This document shows, piece after piece, positions 39,587 through 50,180 of a stretch of DNA of 64,000 nt. Both the position numbers and the translations under genes were made by a program. The stretch lies in NCBI GenBank assembly GCA_017304475.1, contig JAFKKV010000017.1:124001-188000 (forward strand). Reading direction: 5' to 3'. The notes below the pieces were generated by a model. That model saw only the letters and a program-made list of their open reading frames with translations. It was not told where the DNA came from and searched no databases. Positions within the stretch are counted from its first letter, which is position 1; every line of letters starts with the position of its first letter. Source of the DNA: Hyphomicrobiales bacterium. Lineage in GTDB: Bacteria; Pseudomonadota; Alphaproteobacteria; Rhizobiales; Phreatobacteraceae.

Positions 39587-39742
39587 CGTCACCCCCGGCC
39601 GAGGCGAAGCCGAGGGGAAGGGGGTCCAGGAGTCGCGGCAACCGCGCTAGCGGCTTCATGTTTTGACGCGATTTCGCTGCGTCGGGCTCGCGCTCTGCCG
39701 CCCCTGGACCCCCTTCCCTCGCTTCGCTCGCCGGGGGTGACG
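39587..39742. repeat. Family C palindromic repeat, copy 2
   Basis: This 156-bp element has the same order as copy 1: CGTCACCCCCGGC, GGGAAGGGGGTCCAGGAGTCG (given here in part), CCGCGCTAGCGGCTTCATG, then the inverted right half CCCCTGGACCCCCTTCCC and GCCGGGGGTGACG. It lies between the convergent binding-protein gene and glmU, where it could form a bidirectional stem-loop. Confidence 0.85.
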
Positions 39743-39794
39743 TCGTGGTTCAGGTGAACGACTGACCTTCGCAAGGCCGACCTTACCCCTTGTA

Positions 39795-41171
39795 CTACCC
39801 GCCGCGGGCCTTGCGCTCGGCCCGCTTGACCTTGTTGGCGCGGATCTTCTCGGCGCCGCGGTCCGGTAGCGCGGACTGGCGCGGCCGGCCGAAGGCCAGC
39901 GCCCCGTCCTCCACATTCTGGCTGATCGTGCTGCCGGCCGCGATCAACACCTCGTCGCCAATGGTCAGCGGCGCGATCAGCGTCGAGTTCGAACCGACAA
40001 AGACATCCTTGCCGATGACGGTCGGGTGCTTGTCGGCGCCGTCGAAATTGCAGGTGATGGTGCCGGCGCCGATATTGGTGCCCTCGCCGACCGTGGTATC
40101 GCCGAGATAGGCCAGATGATTGGCTTCCACCTTCGCCGCCAGCACGCTGCGGTTCACCTCGACGAAATTGCCGATATGGACCTTTTCGCCGATGCGGCTC
40201 TTCGGCCGGATGCGCGCGAACGGCCCGATCACCGCGCCCGACGCCACATGGCAGCCGGCAAGATGCGAATAGGCGCGGATGGTGACGCCGCTGTCGATGC
40301 TGACGCCCGGACCGAACACCACATGGGGCTCCAGGAAGACGTCCTGCTCGAAATGGGTGTCATAGCTCATGAACACCGTCTCGGGCGCCGTCATGCTGAC
40401 GCCTGAGCGCATCGCCGCCTCGCGCAGGCGGGCTTGCGCGATCGCCTCGACCTCGGCGAGCTGGATGCGGTCATTGACGCCGCGCACCTCTTCTTCCGGC
40501 GCTTCGACGATGGCCGTCGACAGCCCCTCGGCCAGCGCCAGTTCGACGATGTCGGTCAGGTAATATTCGCCCTTGGCGTTGACATTGCCGATGCGCTTCA
40601 ACAGCGCCAGCGCATGCGCCCCGCTCAGCGCCATCAGCCCGCCATTGCACAGCCTGATGCGCCGCTGGTCCTCGGTCGCGTCCCTGCCCTCGACGATGCG
40701 CGTCAGGCGGCCGTGCTCGACCACCAGCCGGCCATAACCGAACGGATTGGCCGCCTCGAAACCGAGCGCCACCACCGCGGCGCCGGCGGCCACCGCCGAG
40801 CGCAGGCGGCCGAAGGTCTCGGGGGCCACCAGCGGCGTGTCGCCGAAGGCGACGATCACGTCGTCATAACCCTTGGCGAGTTCCGTCTCGGCATGCAGCA
40901 CGGCATGCGCCGTTCCCAGCCGCTCGGTCTGGACGTGGATCGTCGCCGAGGGCACCAGCCGGCGCGCTTCCGCCGCGACGTCGTCGCGCCCCGGCCCCAC
41001 CACCACGGCCGCCGCCGTACCGCCCGCTTCCGCCACCGCGTTCAGCACATGGCCGACCATCGACAGCCCGGCGATCTCGTGCAGCACCTTCGGCTTGGCC
41101 GATTTCATGCGCGTGCCTTCGCCAGCGGCGAGCACGACGGACAGGCAGGTGCGGTCGGTCATCGAAGGCAT
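39795..41171 (-). CDS. glmU: Bifunctional GlcN-1-P acetyltransferase / GlcNAc-1-P uridyltransferase
   Basis: This 458-residue enzyme carries out the last two steps to UDP-GlcNAc. The N-terminal pyrophosphorylase domain has VVLAAGEGTRMKSAKPKVLH and the C-terminal left-handed beta-helix has hexapeptide repeats (VFGPGVSIDSGVTIRAYSHL, IGAGTITCNFDG). The start at 41171 gives MPSMTDRT; the second ATG at 41162 is an alternative, neither having a strong Shine-Dalgarno sequence. It is 28 bp downstream of kdsA on the same strand, so both may form one envelope-precursor transcript. Confidence 0.95.
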   Translation of the reverse strand: MPSMTDRTCLSVVLAAGEGTRMKSAKPKVLHEIAGLSMVGHVLNAVAEAGGTAAAVVVGPGRDDVAAEARRLVPSATIHVQTERLGTAHAVLHAETELAKGYDDVIVAFGDTPLVAPETFGRLRSAVAAGAAVVALGFEAANPFGYGRLVVEHGRLTRIVEGRDATEDQRRIRLCNGGLMALSGAHALALLKRIGNVNAKGEYYLTDIVELALAEGLSTAIVEAPEEEVRGVNDRIQLAEVEAIAQARLREAAMRSGVSMTAPETVFMSYDTHFEQDVFLEPHVVFGPGVSIDSGVTIRAYSHLAGCHVASGAVIGPFARIRPKSRIGEKVHIGNFVEVNRSVLAAKVEANHLAYLGDTTVGEGTNIGAGTITCNFDGADKHPTVIGKDVFVGSNSTLIAPLTIGDEVLIAAGSTISQNVEDGALAFGRPRQSALPDRGAEKIRANKVKRAERKARGG

Positions 41172-41199
41172 CCGATTCGAGCAGGCGGTGATCTTGCGA

Positions 41200-42033
41200 T
41201 CAGTTCAGCCCTTTGGCGAGGCGGTCAAAAGCGACCAGGGTCTTCAGCAGGCCTTCCATTTCGTGCAGGGGCACCATGTTGGGACCGTCGGAGGGCGCCT
41301 TGTCGGGATCCGGATGGGTTTCGATGAACACGCCGGCCACGCCCACGGCGACCGCCGCGCGTGCCAGCACCGGCACGAATTCGCGCTGGCCGCCCGAGGA
41401 CGCGCCCTTGCCGCCGGGCTGCTGCACCGAATGAGTGGCATCGAAGATCACAGGCGCGCCGGTCTCGGCCATGATCGGCAGGCCGCGCATGTCGGTGACC
41501 AGGGTGTTGTAGCCGAAGGAGGCGCCGCGCTCGGTCACCATCACATTGGGATTGCCCGCCTCGGTCACCTTGGCCGCGACATTGGCCATGTCCCAGGGCG
41601 CCAGGAACTGGCCCTTCTTGACATTGACCACCCGGCCGGTCCGGGCAGCGGCGACCAGCAGATCGGTCTGGCGGCACAGGAAGGCCGGGATCTGCAGGAT
41701 GTCGACGACCTCACCGACCGGCGCGCATTGGTCGATCTCGTGGATATCGGTGACCACCGGCAGGCCGAGCGTCTCCTTGATTTCGGCGAAGATCGGCATG
41801 GCGGCCTTCAGCCCTATGCCCCGGGACGACTTTCCAGACGTCCGGTTCGCTTTGTCGAAGGACGACTTGTAGACGAGCCCGATGCCGACCCGCGCGGTGA
41901 TCTCCTTGAGCGCGGCGGCCACTTCGAGCGCATGCGCCCGGCTTTCCATGGCACAGGGACCGGCGATCAGCGCCAAAGGCAGCTGATTGCCAAAGCGGAC
42001 GGAACCGACGGGAACGGTCGTTTGTGCGGTCAT
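41200..42033 (-). CDS. kdsA: 3-deoxy-8-phosphooctulonate synthase
   Basis: This 277-residue enzyme condenses phosphoenolpyruvate with arabinose-5-phosphate to make Kdo-8-phosphate for lipopolysaccharide. Family blocks are [59 protein letters not shown] and [12 protein letters not shown]. In related genomes kdsA usually follows pyrG directly; here four genes and a repeat lie between them. The ATG at 42033 fits the family start. Confidence 0.96.
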   Translation of the reverse strand: MTAQTTVPVGSVRFGNQLPLALIAGPCAMESRAHALEVAAALKEITARVGIGLVYKSSFDKANRTSGKSSRGIGLKAAMPIFAEIKETLGLPVVTDIHEIDQCAPVGEVVDILQIPAFLCRQTDLLVAAARTGRVVNVKKGQFLAPWDMANVAAKVTEAGNPNVMVTERGASFGYNTLVTDMRGLPIMAETGAPVIFDATHSVQQPGGKGASSGGQREFVPVLARAAVAVGVAGVFIETHPDPDKAPSDGPNMVPLHEMEGLLKTLVAFDRLAKGLN

Positions 42034-42080
42034 GGGCCTCTCCGGATCGGAGAGGGTTCTGGCAGACCGCAGCCGCGGGA

Positions 42081-43241
42081 TCAACCGACGATCGCGTGGG
42101 GCACGAAACGCGACATGTTGCCGGTGACCAGCCCCCTGTCCTCGCGGATGCCGATGCCGGCCGGCTGGTCGTCGACGATCCAGGAGCCGATCACCGGGCG
42201 CATGCCGTCGAACACCGCGTCGGGAGCCAGGGCCTGCAGGATGCGCGGCTGGTCGCGATAGGGCCCTTCGGGCGCCACCGCCGTGACGCCGCCCTTGCGG
42301 ATTTCGATATTGGCGCCCTCGCGCGACAGGATCGGCTTGGCCACATAGGTCGTGCCGAGCGCCTTCGCCGCCGGGTCCTCCTCGAAATAGGCCTCGAGCA
42401 GGTTCGGATGGCCGGGCGCCAGCCGCCACAGCTCGGGCAAGATCGCCTTGGTCGACAGGAGCATCTTCCAGGCCGGCTCGATCCACACCGTCGCGGCGCG
42501 CGGAATCGAGGCGCCGAACGGCTCGTGGATCAGCCATTCCCAGGGATAGAGCTTGAACAGGGTCTGGATCGCCCTGCCCTGTTCGTCGACGAAGCGGCCC
42601 TGGCCGTCGCGACCGATATCGGCGATGTCGATCAGCACCACCTTGTGGCCGGCAGCCGTCGCGCATTCCGAGAGATATTCGACCGTCTTGCGATCCTCGA
42701 TCTCGGCGGAATAGGCGGTCAGGTGCAGCGGGCCGGAACGCGGCCAGGCGGCGAACCGGGCGATCAGCTTGTCGTGCAGGCTGTTGAACTGGTCGGCGCC
42801 TTCGGGCAGCGCCCCGGCCGCCATGCGGTCCTCCAGCCAGAGCCACTGGAACACCGCCGCCTCGTAGAGCGCCGTCGGCGTGTCGGCGTTGAACTCCAGC
42901 AATTTCGGCGGGCCGTTGCCGCCATAGGCGAAGTCGAACCGGCCATAGAGGCTTGGATCCGAGCGGTTCCAGCTCTCGGCGATCCAGTTCCAGAAATGCG
43001 AGGGGATGTTGAGGCGTTTCAGATAGGCCTCGTCGCGCACCGCCTTGCCGACAAATTCGCCGCACAGCGCCACCACCTCTTCCGCGGCGTGTTCGAGATC
43101 GTCCTCGATCTCGCGCAGCGTGAACAGATAGGCGGCGCTTTCGTCCCAATAGCGCTGGCCGTCGGCCATCGCATAGGCAAAGCCGTACTCGTCAGCCAGC
43201 GCGCGCCAGTTCGGCCGCTCCGCCATGGTCCTGCGCTGCAT
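42081..43241 (-). CDS. Glutathionylspermidine synthase family ATP-grasp protein (YjfC/YgiC-like)
   Basis: This 386-residue protein matches the C-terminal ATP-grasp ligase domain of glutathionylspermidine synthase ([80 protein letters not shown]). Stand-alone members (E. coli YgiC, YjfC) are predicted amidoligases that join amines or peptides to a carboxylate; the true substrate is unknown. Its ATG lies one base after the stop of the DUF1190-like gene. Together with the DUF350 gene it forms the YjfL-YjfM-YjfC type module. A start at 43226 (MAERPNW) is also possible. Confidence 0.88.
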   Translation of the reverse strand: MQRRTMAERPNWRALADEYGFAYAMADGQRYWDESAAYLFTLREIEDDLEHAAEEVVALCGEFVGKAVRDEAYLKRLNIPSHFWNWIAESWNRSDPSLYGRFDFAYGGNGPPKLLEFNADTPTALYEAAVFQWLWLEDRMAAGALPEGADQFNSLHDKLIARFAAWPRSGPLHLTAYSAEIEDRKTVEYLSECATAAGHKVVLIDIADIGRDGQGRFVDEQGRAIQTLFKLYPWEWLIHEPFGASIPRAATVWIEPAWKMLLSTKAILPELWRLAPGHPNLLEAYFEEDPAAKALGTTYVAKPILSREGANIEIRKGGVTAVAPEGPYRDQPRILQALAPDAVFDGMRPVIGSWIVDDQPAGIGIREDRGLVTGNMSRFVPHAIVG

Positions 43242-43242
43242 C

Positions 43243-43749
43243 TCAGCCCCCGCTCGAACCGGACATGCCGCGCGCCGTCGAGCCGAAGCCGGCGCGCTGG
43301 ACGCTCTGGCTCTGATTGCTCGACAAGCCCGTCGATCCCGAGCTGGAATTGTTGCCGCTGCCCCAGAAATAATAGGACCCGGACGAGCCCGACCGGCATG
43401 ACCGGCCGACGGCGAAGGTCCGCCCGGCCATGTCGACATAACCGCCGCCCGAGGCCACCCGCAGGGGCTGATGCTGCCAGCCGCCAGTGGTGGTCTGGGT
43501 CAGCCCGACGGCCGCCACCCCGCCGGCGAAGGCCGCCGCGCAGCTCGGCCCCGGGACCGATGCCTCGCATTGCTGGGCCGTCGTGGCGATGCGGTTCGTC
43601 GTGTTGCAATTGCGCTGGCCGCCAAGGCCGAAGCCATTGGTCACGGCCAGGGCGCCGACACCAACGACCGCGACGGCGCCGATGCCCGCCGGCGACAGCA
43701 GGCGCGAGCGCTTCTGATCGGGATTGGGATGCGGAGAGCCCATGGTCAT
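43243..43749 (-). CDS. DUF1190-like protein with Gly/Ser-rich tail (YjfM-like)
   Basis: This 168-residue protein has one N-terminal membrane helix (AGIGAVAVVGVGALAVTNGFG), then a cysteine-containing domain and a Ser/Gly-rich tail that ends RAGFGSTARGMSGSSGG. The tail resembles the C-terminus of YgiB/YjfM (DUF1190) proteins. It may anchor or carry the substrate tail of the adjoining ATP-grasp ligase; that role is inferred. It sits between DUF350 and YjfC-like genes with gaps of 8 and 1 bp, so co-translation is likely. The core does not clearly match DUF1190, so the family call is tentative. Confidence 0.62.
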   Translation of the reverse strand: MTMGSPHPNPDQKRSRLLSPAGIGAVAVVGVGALAVTNGFGLGGQRNCNTTNRIATTAQQCEASVPGPSCAAAFAGGVAAVGLTQTTTGGWQHQPLRVASGGGYVDMAGRTFAVGRSCRSGSSGSYYFWGSGNNSSSGSTGLSSNQSQSVQRAGFGSTARGMSGSSGG

Positions 43750-43757
43750 GGCGCGCC

Positions 43758-44162
43758 TCAGGTGGTCATGGATGCCGCGGCCAGCTGGCCGCCGGCAATG
43801 GACACGCCGGCCAGCCAGATCGCGGCCGGAAGTTCGCCGTTTTCGATCCGCTTCGACAGATCCTTGAACACGAGTTTCACGATCAGATAGACCCCGAGTT
43901 GCACCAGCAGCGACACGGCGGCCCAGATCGTATTGTCGAGGATCGACACCGAATATTCGATGGCGCTCGCCAGCGGAAACGAAAACCCGACAATGCTGCC
44001 GGTGAAGGCAATGGCGCAGGCGACATTGCCCTGACGCATCAGGGCAATCTCGTCATGCGGCGTGATCCAGGTATAGATCCAGATGAAAATGGCGACGAAA
44101 CCGATCGCCAGAACAAAGTGCGCCAGGAAGGCGGGAAAACCCGAGAGATAGTCTGCGATCAT
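43758..44162 (-). CDS. DUF350 membrane protein (YjfL-like)
   Basis: This 134-residue protein has four predicted membrane helices and the DUF350 features (IALMRQGNVACAIAFTGSIVGFSFPLASAIEYS, LAAVSLLVQL-type segment, KLVFKDLSKRIENGE). DUF350 proteins (E. coli YjfL) are found with DUF1190 and glutathionylspermidine-synthase-like genes. Whether they are channels or scaffolds is not known. It is the first gene of this three-gene module, directly after a family B repeat. Confidence 0.85.
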   Translation of the reverse strand: MIADYLSGFPAFLAHFVLAIGFVAIFIWIYTWITPHDEIALMRQGNVACAIAFTGSIVGFSFPLASAIEYSVSILDNTIWAAVSLLVQLGVYLIVKLVFKDLSKRIENGELPAAIWLAGVSIAGGQLAAASMTT

Positions 44163-44230
44163 GAGGCCAGCCCCAGCCGAGGGAGGACGGGATGCTAGGA
44201 CAGGAATGTTTCCGGTTGAAGCCGTCGCGT

Positions 44231-44532
44231 GGGGGATGGGGAATAGCGAGCGGCGAATGGGGAATGGGGAATGGGGAATGGCGATGAAGCTGATCGCGCC
44301 GCGCGCGTAAACCCTCGCCCGCTTGCGGGAGAGGGTGGCGCCGTCAGGCGCCGGGTGAGGGTCTGAAGCGGGCCGGCCCATCAATTCGAAGCGGGAATGC
44401 ACCGATAGGGCCGACGCAGCCACCCTCACCCGGCCGCTGCCGTCAGGCAGAAGCAATTGCTTCTGCCGAGGCCACCCTCTCCCACGAAGGCGTGGGCGAG
44501 GGTTGATGCGCCGCCCCTATTCCCCATCCGCT
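44231..44532. repeat. Family B composite repeat, copy 3, with extra internal palindrome
   Basis: This copy fills most of the 368-bp gap between DUF350 and the DUF1190-like gene. The left flank has GAATGGGGAATGGGGAATGG tandem units. The core arms AACCCTCGCCCGCTTGCGGG and GGGCGAGGGTTGATGCG match copies 1, 2 and 4, with the inverted ATTCCCCAT on the right. Where the other copies read CCGCTGCCGCGGCCACC, this one has an insertion centred on the palindrome AGAAGCAATTGCTTCT (about 44449-44464). Positions 44163-44230 show nothing else. Confidence 0.85.
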
Positions 44533-44874
44533 ACCTGCCGAACCGCGGCAGGATCCGCTCCGGCGGGCCCTGCATGAGGCAGAAGCCGGAAGCGCGTGGG
44601 GTGAAACCTGCGGCCGAGCGGCTCTCCTGGCAGGTCGTGTGTCGATCCTGGCACTGTTCGCGCGTGCCGTAGACCGGGCCCGAGCGGGCGAGCATGGCGT
44701 GGGCCTCGGCCAGCATGGCCCGGCAGCGCTCAGCCGTGCGGCCGGAGGCCGTGCAGGCCTGTTCGGATCGGAATTCGGTCCCGCCGGGACAATCGCCGCC
44801 GCTTTGCCAGGCAAAGACCATGACGCCCGCGACCGCCGCGACAACAAGTGCCACGACGACCGCGACGGGGCGCA

Positions 44875-44875
<1 letters not shown>
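44531..44875 (-). CDS. DUF1190-like small exported protein
   Basis: This 114-residue protein starts on the ATG that overlaps the pyrG stop (TGATG), so it is translationally coupled to pyrG. It has an N-terminal membrane helix or signal anchor (VAVVVALVVAAVAGVMVFAW), then FRSEQACTASG, CRAMLAEAHAMLARSGPVYGTREQCQ and FTPRASGFCLM, a cysteine and P-x-Y pattern like that of DUF1190 (YgiB) proteins. It lies one repeat away from the YjfLMC-type module on the same strand and may be its missing DUF1190 body. Homology is judged by eye. Confidence 0.6.
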
Positions 44876-46515
<1,640 letters not shown>

Positions 46516-46575
46516 TTAAAGCTCTCGGTCCGATTCGGGTAGCGCCTTGCGACGAGATCGCGCAGGCCGTCCCAC

Positions 46576-46604
46576 AAAAAAACGAGGGCCGGTTGCCCGG
46601 CCCT
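46576..46604 (-). terminator. Rho-independent terminator after secG
   Basis: On the minus strand AGGGCCGG-GCAA-CCGGCCCT forms a perfect 8-bp stem followed by CG and seven T residues. It lies 76 bp after the secG stop and ends that transcript ahead of pyrG. Confidence 0.85.
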
Positions 46605-46679
46605 TGCTGTGATCACGTCCGGCACCTCGAAAGGCGCCTGTCGGCGGATGCCCGGACCGCTCGGGCCCGGGATCGCTCG

Positions 46680-47126
46680 TTAGCGCGACGGCGCGGCGGG
46701 AGGCTGCGAACCGCCCGGTGCCGAAGGCGGCTGCGAACCACCAGGGGCCGCCGGCGGCTGCGACAGGCCGCGAAGCCCTTCGAGCACGCCCGTGCCGCCA
46801 CCCTGCCCCGACGGCGGAACCTGGGGTGCCGCCGGCGCGCCGGGAACCGCGGGAGCCGAAGGCGCGGCCGGAGCCGTGCCTTGCTCGAGCAGCGAGCGCG
46901 GACCACGTGCCTGCGTCGCCAGCAGCGCCAGCACGATCGAGGTGAAGAAGAAGGCCGCCGCCAGAATGGCGGTCGCCCTGGTCAACACATTGGCCGTGCC
47001 GCGCGACGACATGAAATTGCCGCCGCCGCCCATGCCGAGGCCGCCGCCTTCGGAACGCTGCAACAGAACAACGATGATCAGTGCGATCACGATCATCAGA
47101 TGAACGACGAGAATGACGGTCTGCAT
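46680..47126 (-). CDS. secG: Preprotein translocase subunit SecG
   Basis: This 148-residue inner-membrane protein aids the SecYEG channel. Two membrane helices (MQTVILVVHLMIVIALIIVVLLQRSEGG and TRATAILAAAFFFTSIVLALLA, each given in part) frame the conserved GGGLGMGGGGNFMSSRG loop. The C-terminal ~75 residues are a Pro/Gly/Ala-rich low-complexity tail with GGSQPPSAPGG repeats, common in alphaproteobacterial SecG. It lies between tpiA and pyrG, the usual place in the group. Confidence 0.95.
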   Translation of the reverse strand: MQTVILVVHLMIVIALIIVVLLQRSEGGGLGMGGGGNFMSSRGTANVLTRATAILAAAFFFTSIVLALLATQARGPRSLLEQGTAPAAPSAPAVPGAPAAPQVPPSGQGGGTGVLEGLRGLSQPPAAPGGSQPPSAPGGSQPPAAPSR

Positions 47127-47361
47127 GGAGGCTCGACGGTCCTTCGAGATAAGGAAAGCGGGTCTCTACACGATCGAATTGGCCTTGCCTACCCCGGATT
47201 GCCCAGGAATATGGCAGGTGTCATTCGCATGGGGAAAGCGCTTCGGGATGGCGGCCAAGGCCGCCTTCGACAGGGCTGATATGGGCGCTCGGCGCCGGTT
47301 TGCCAGCCGGGCAAGACTGCCTTGCGGCAAACCGGACGAAAGCGCGCCGGAATCAGCGGGC

Positions 47362-48120
47362 TCAGCGATAGGCCTCGGCGATTCCCAGGAAGTCGGCGGC
47401 CTTCAGGCTGGCGCCGCCGACCAATGCGCCGTCGACATTGGCGACCGCCATCAGCTCGCGGGCATTGGACGGCTTGACCGAGCCGCCATAGAGAATGCGG
47501 ATGCCGGCGGCCTGCTTGCCATGGCGCTGGATGAGCTTCTTGCGGATCAGGGCATGAACCTCGGCGACATCGGCCGCGGTCGGCGTCAGCCCGGAGCCGA
47601 TCGCCCAGACCGGCTCATAGGCGACGACCACGGTTTCGGGCGTCGCATCCTCGGGCACGGACCGCTGGACCTGGCGTCCGACCACGGCGAGCGCCTTGCC
47701 GGCCTCGCGTTCGGCGCGGGTTTCGCCGACGCAGACGATGGCGGTCAGCCCGGCCCGGATCGCGGCGAAGGCCTTCGCCGCCACCAGCGCATCCGTCTCG
47801 CCGTGATATTGGCGGCGCTCGGAATGGCCGACGATGACGGCGGTCGCGCCGGCCTCGACCAGCATGTCGGGCGCGATATCGCCGGTGAAGGCGCCGGAGA
47901 CCTCGGTGTGGCAGTCCTGGGCGCCGATCGCGATGCGGCTGCCGAGCGCGCCGGCCGCGGCCATATGCAGCAGCGTCGCCGGCGGGCAGATCATCAGATC
48001 GACCTTGGCGCGCAGCGCCGGGTCATAACCCTCGGCCATGGCGGCGATCTCGCCGAGCGCCTTCTTCGAGCCGTTCATCTTCCAATTGCCGGCGACCAGG
48101 GGACGCAGCGCCATCGACAC
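47362..48120 (-). CDS. tpiA: Triosephosphate isomerase
   Basis: This 252-residue glycolytic enzyme interconverts dihydroxyacetone phosphate and glyceraldehyde-3-phosphate. It has the TIM-barrel landmarks VAGNWKMNG (Lys near residue 13), [11 protein letters not shown] (catalytic His), [13 protein letters not shown] (catalytic Glu) and [12 protein letters not shown] (phosphate loop). It diverges from ppiD over 145 bp and lies 235 bp ahead of secG; that gap shows no feature. Confidence 0.97.
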   Translation of the reverse strand: MSMALRPLVAGNWKMNGSKKALGEIAAMAEGYDPALRAKVDLMICPPATLLHMAAAGALGSRIAIGAQDCHTEVSGAFTGDIAPDMLVEAGATAVIVGHSERRQYHGETDALVAAKAFAAIRAGLTAIVCVGETRAEREAGKALAVVGRQVQRSVPEDATPETVVVAYEPVWAIGSGLTPTAADVAEVHALIRKKLIQRHGKQAAGIRILYGGSVKPSNARELMAVANVDGALVGGASLKAADFLGIAEAYR

Positions 48121-48265
48121 CTCCTCGATTGTTTCGCGGCTTGCTATCAGATGGTGCGTGTCGCCGCTACCGGGCGCGCTTGCTCGAAACAGGGGTGGTC
48201 ACTATGCTCCGCCAACTTTTTTGGCCCCCCGACGGCGCGGGCCCTCTCACGGAGTTCGCACGGGC

Positions 48266-50149
48266 ATGCTGACCGGCATTCGCACAACCTTCGCCACGGG
48301 CTTCATGCGTCTCGTGCTCATCGCCTTGATGAGCCTGCTCGTCGGCAGCTTCGCGGTCTGGGGCATCGGCGACATCTTCCGGGGCGGCACGTCGACGACG
48401 CTCGCCACCGTCGGCAGCACGCATATCTCGCAGCAGACCTTCCAGACCCTGTATAACCGTGAGGTCCAGAACCTCGGCCGCATGCTCGGCCGTGGCGTGA
48501 CGCCGGACCAGGCGCGCAGCTTCGGCATCGAGCAGCGCGTGCTCAACCAGCTGGTCACCGATGCGACGCTCGACGAGCGCGGCCGCCAGCTCGGCCTCGG
48601 CATCGACGACGATACGATTCGCAACCGGATCATTTCCTCGCCGTCGTTCCGCGGGCCGACCGGCCAGTTCGACATCAACACCTTCCGCGAACTGCTGCGC
48701 CAGAACGGCTACACCGAGCAGAGCTATATCGACGTCGAGCGCCGCCTCGCCGTGCGCCAGCAGATCGCCGGCGCCGTCTCCGACAAGCTCGGCACGCCGC
48801 AGGTGCTGCTCGACGCGCTGGCGCGCTACCAGGGCGAGACCCGCACCGCCGAATTCGTGACGATCGGTGCGCGCGCCGCCGGCGACGTGCCGGCGCCCGA
48901 CGCCGCCGTCCTGCAGACCTTTTTCGAAGCCCGGCGTGCCGCCTTCCGCGCGCCCGAATATCGCAAGCTGGTGCTGCTGACCCTGTCGGCCGAGGAACAG
49001 GCGGCCTTTGCCCAGGTGCCGGCCGATCAGATCGAGACCGAGGTCGCGCGGCTGCGCGAAACCGGCGAGAAGCGGACCATCCAGCAGATCACCTTCCCGA
49101 ATGCCGAGGAGGCAGCGGCCGCCTCCGCCCGCATCAAGGCCGGCCTCGATTTCGAAGCCTTGGCCAAGGAACGCAATATTTCCGACACCGACCTGACGCT
49201 CGGCACGCTGTCGCGCGCCGAGATGACCGATCCGCCGGTGCGCGATGCCGCCTTCGCGCTGGCCGAAGGCACGGTCAGCGAGCCGGTGCGCGGCAGCTTC
49301 GGCACCGTTCTCCTGCGCGTCACCAAGGCCGAGCCGTTCAACGAGCAGGGCGCGCGCGACCAGGCCCGCACGCGTCTGGCCATCGAAGTGGCGCGCAATG
49401 CGGTGAACGAGTTGCACGACAAGATCGACCGCGAGCGCGCCACCGGCCTGCCGCTTGCCGATATCGCCACCAAGGTCGGCCTGGCGGTCACCGTGGTCGA
49501 CGCCGTCGACCAGAACGGTCACGATCCCGCGGACGCCCAGCTCAACCTGGCGGGAGCCACGGAACTGCTGCCGGCGGCCTTCCGCGCCGAGGTCGGCATG
49601 GAGAACGAACCGGTCCAGATCCGCCAGAGCGGTACCTATATCTGGTACGAGATCGCCAGCATTACCCCGGCGCGCGACCGCAGCCTCGACGAAGTCAAGG
49701 ACCGTGTCGAAGCCCGATGGCGTGAGGAAGAGGTGAAGAGCCGTATCGCCAAGGCGGCGACCGAAATGACCGAAGCGATCCGCCAGGGCAAGACGCTCGC
49801 AGAGCTCGCCCAGCCGCTCGGCCTCGAGGTCAAGACCAGCCGTGCCTTCACGCGTTCGACCACCGAAGGCGACTGGGGCACCGGGGCGATCCAAACCCTG
49901 TTCGTCACGCCGAAGGGCAGCGCCGCCAATGCGCCCGCCACCGACGGCGTCGATCGGATTGTTTTCGTGACCACTGACATCGCGCTGCCGGCCAATACGC
50001 CGGTCGACGCGCGGACCCAGGGTCAGCTGACGCAATCGCTCGAAGACGACATTCTCGGCCAGTATATCGCGCGCCTGCAAAAGGACTTCGGAGCCAGCAT
50101 CAACCAGACGGTGCTGCGCCGCGCGATCGGAGCCGGCGAAGGCGGCTGA
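48266..50149 (+). CDS. ppiD: Peptidyl-prolyl cis-trans isomerase, PpiD-like (SurA_N/parvulin)
   Basis: This 627-residue inner-membrane-anchored periplasmic chaperone helps fold exported proteins. It has a single N-terminal helix (LVLIALMSLLVGSFAVWGIGD) followed by FRGG, a SurA_N region (VGSTHISQQTFQTLYNREVQ), a parvulin-like domain (ARLRETGEKRTIQQITF, ERNISDTDLTLGTLSRAEM) and a long C-terminal helical part. The ATG at 48266 fits the family. trpE starts 31 bp after its stop, so trpE is probably co-transcribed. Confidence 0.9.
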   Translation: MLTGIRTTFATGFMRLVLIALMSLLVGSFAVWGIGDIFRGGTSTTLATVGSTHISQQTFQTLYNREVQNLGRMLGRGVTPDQARSFGIEQRVLNQLVTDATLDERGRQLGLGIDDDTIRNRIISSPSFRGPTGQFDINTFRELLRQNGYTEQSYIDVERRLAVRQQIAGAVSDKLGTPQVLLDALARYQGETRTAEFVTIGARAAGDVPAPDAAVLQTFFEARRAAFRAPEYRKLVLLTLSAEEQAAFAQVPADQIETEVARLRETGEKRTIQQITFPNAEEAAAASARIKAGLDFEALAKERNISDTDLTLGTLSRAEMTDPPVRDAAFALAEGTVSEPVRGSFGTVLLRVTKAEPFNEQGARDQARTRLAIEVARNAVNELHDKIDRERATGLPLADIATKVGLAVTVVDAVDQNGHDPADAQLNLAGATELLPAAFRAEVGMENEPVQIRQSGTYIWYEIASITPARDRSLDEVKDRVEARWREEEVKSRIAKAATEMTEAIRQGKTLAELAQPLGLEVKTSRAFTRSTTEGDWGTGAIQTLFVTPKGSAANAPATDGVDRIVFVTTDIALPANTPVDARTQGQLTQSLEDDILGQYIARLQKDFGASINQTVLRRAIGAGEGG

Positions 50150-50180
50150 GGCCGCTTCATTCGCCCGGGGAGTTACGACT

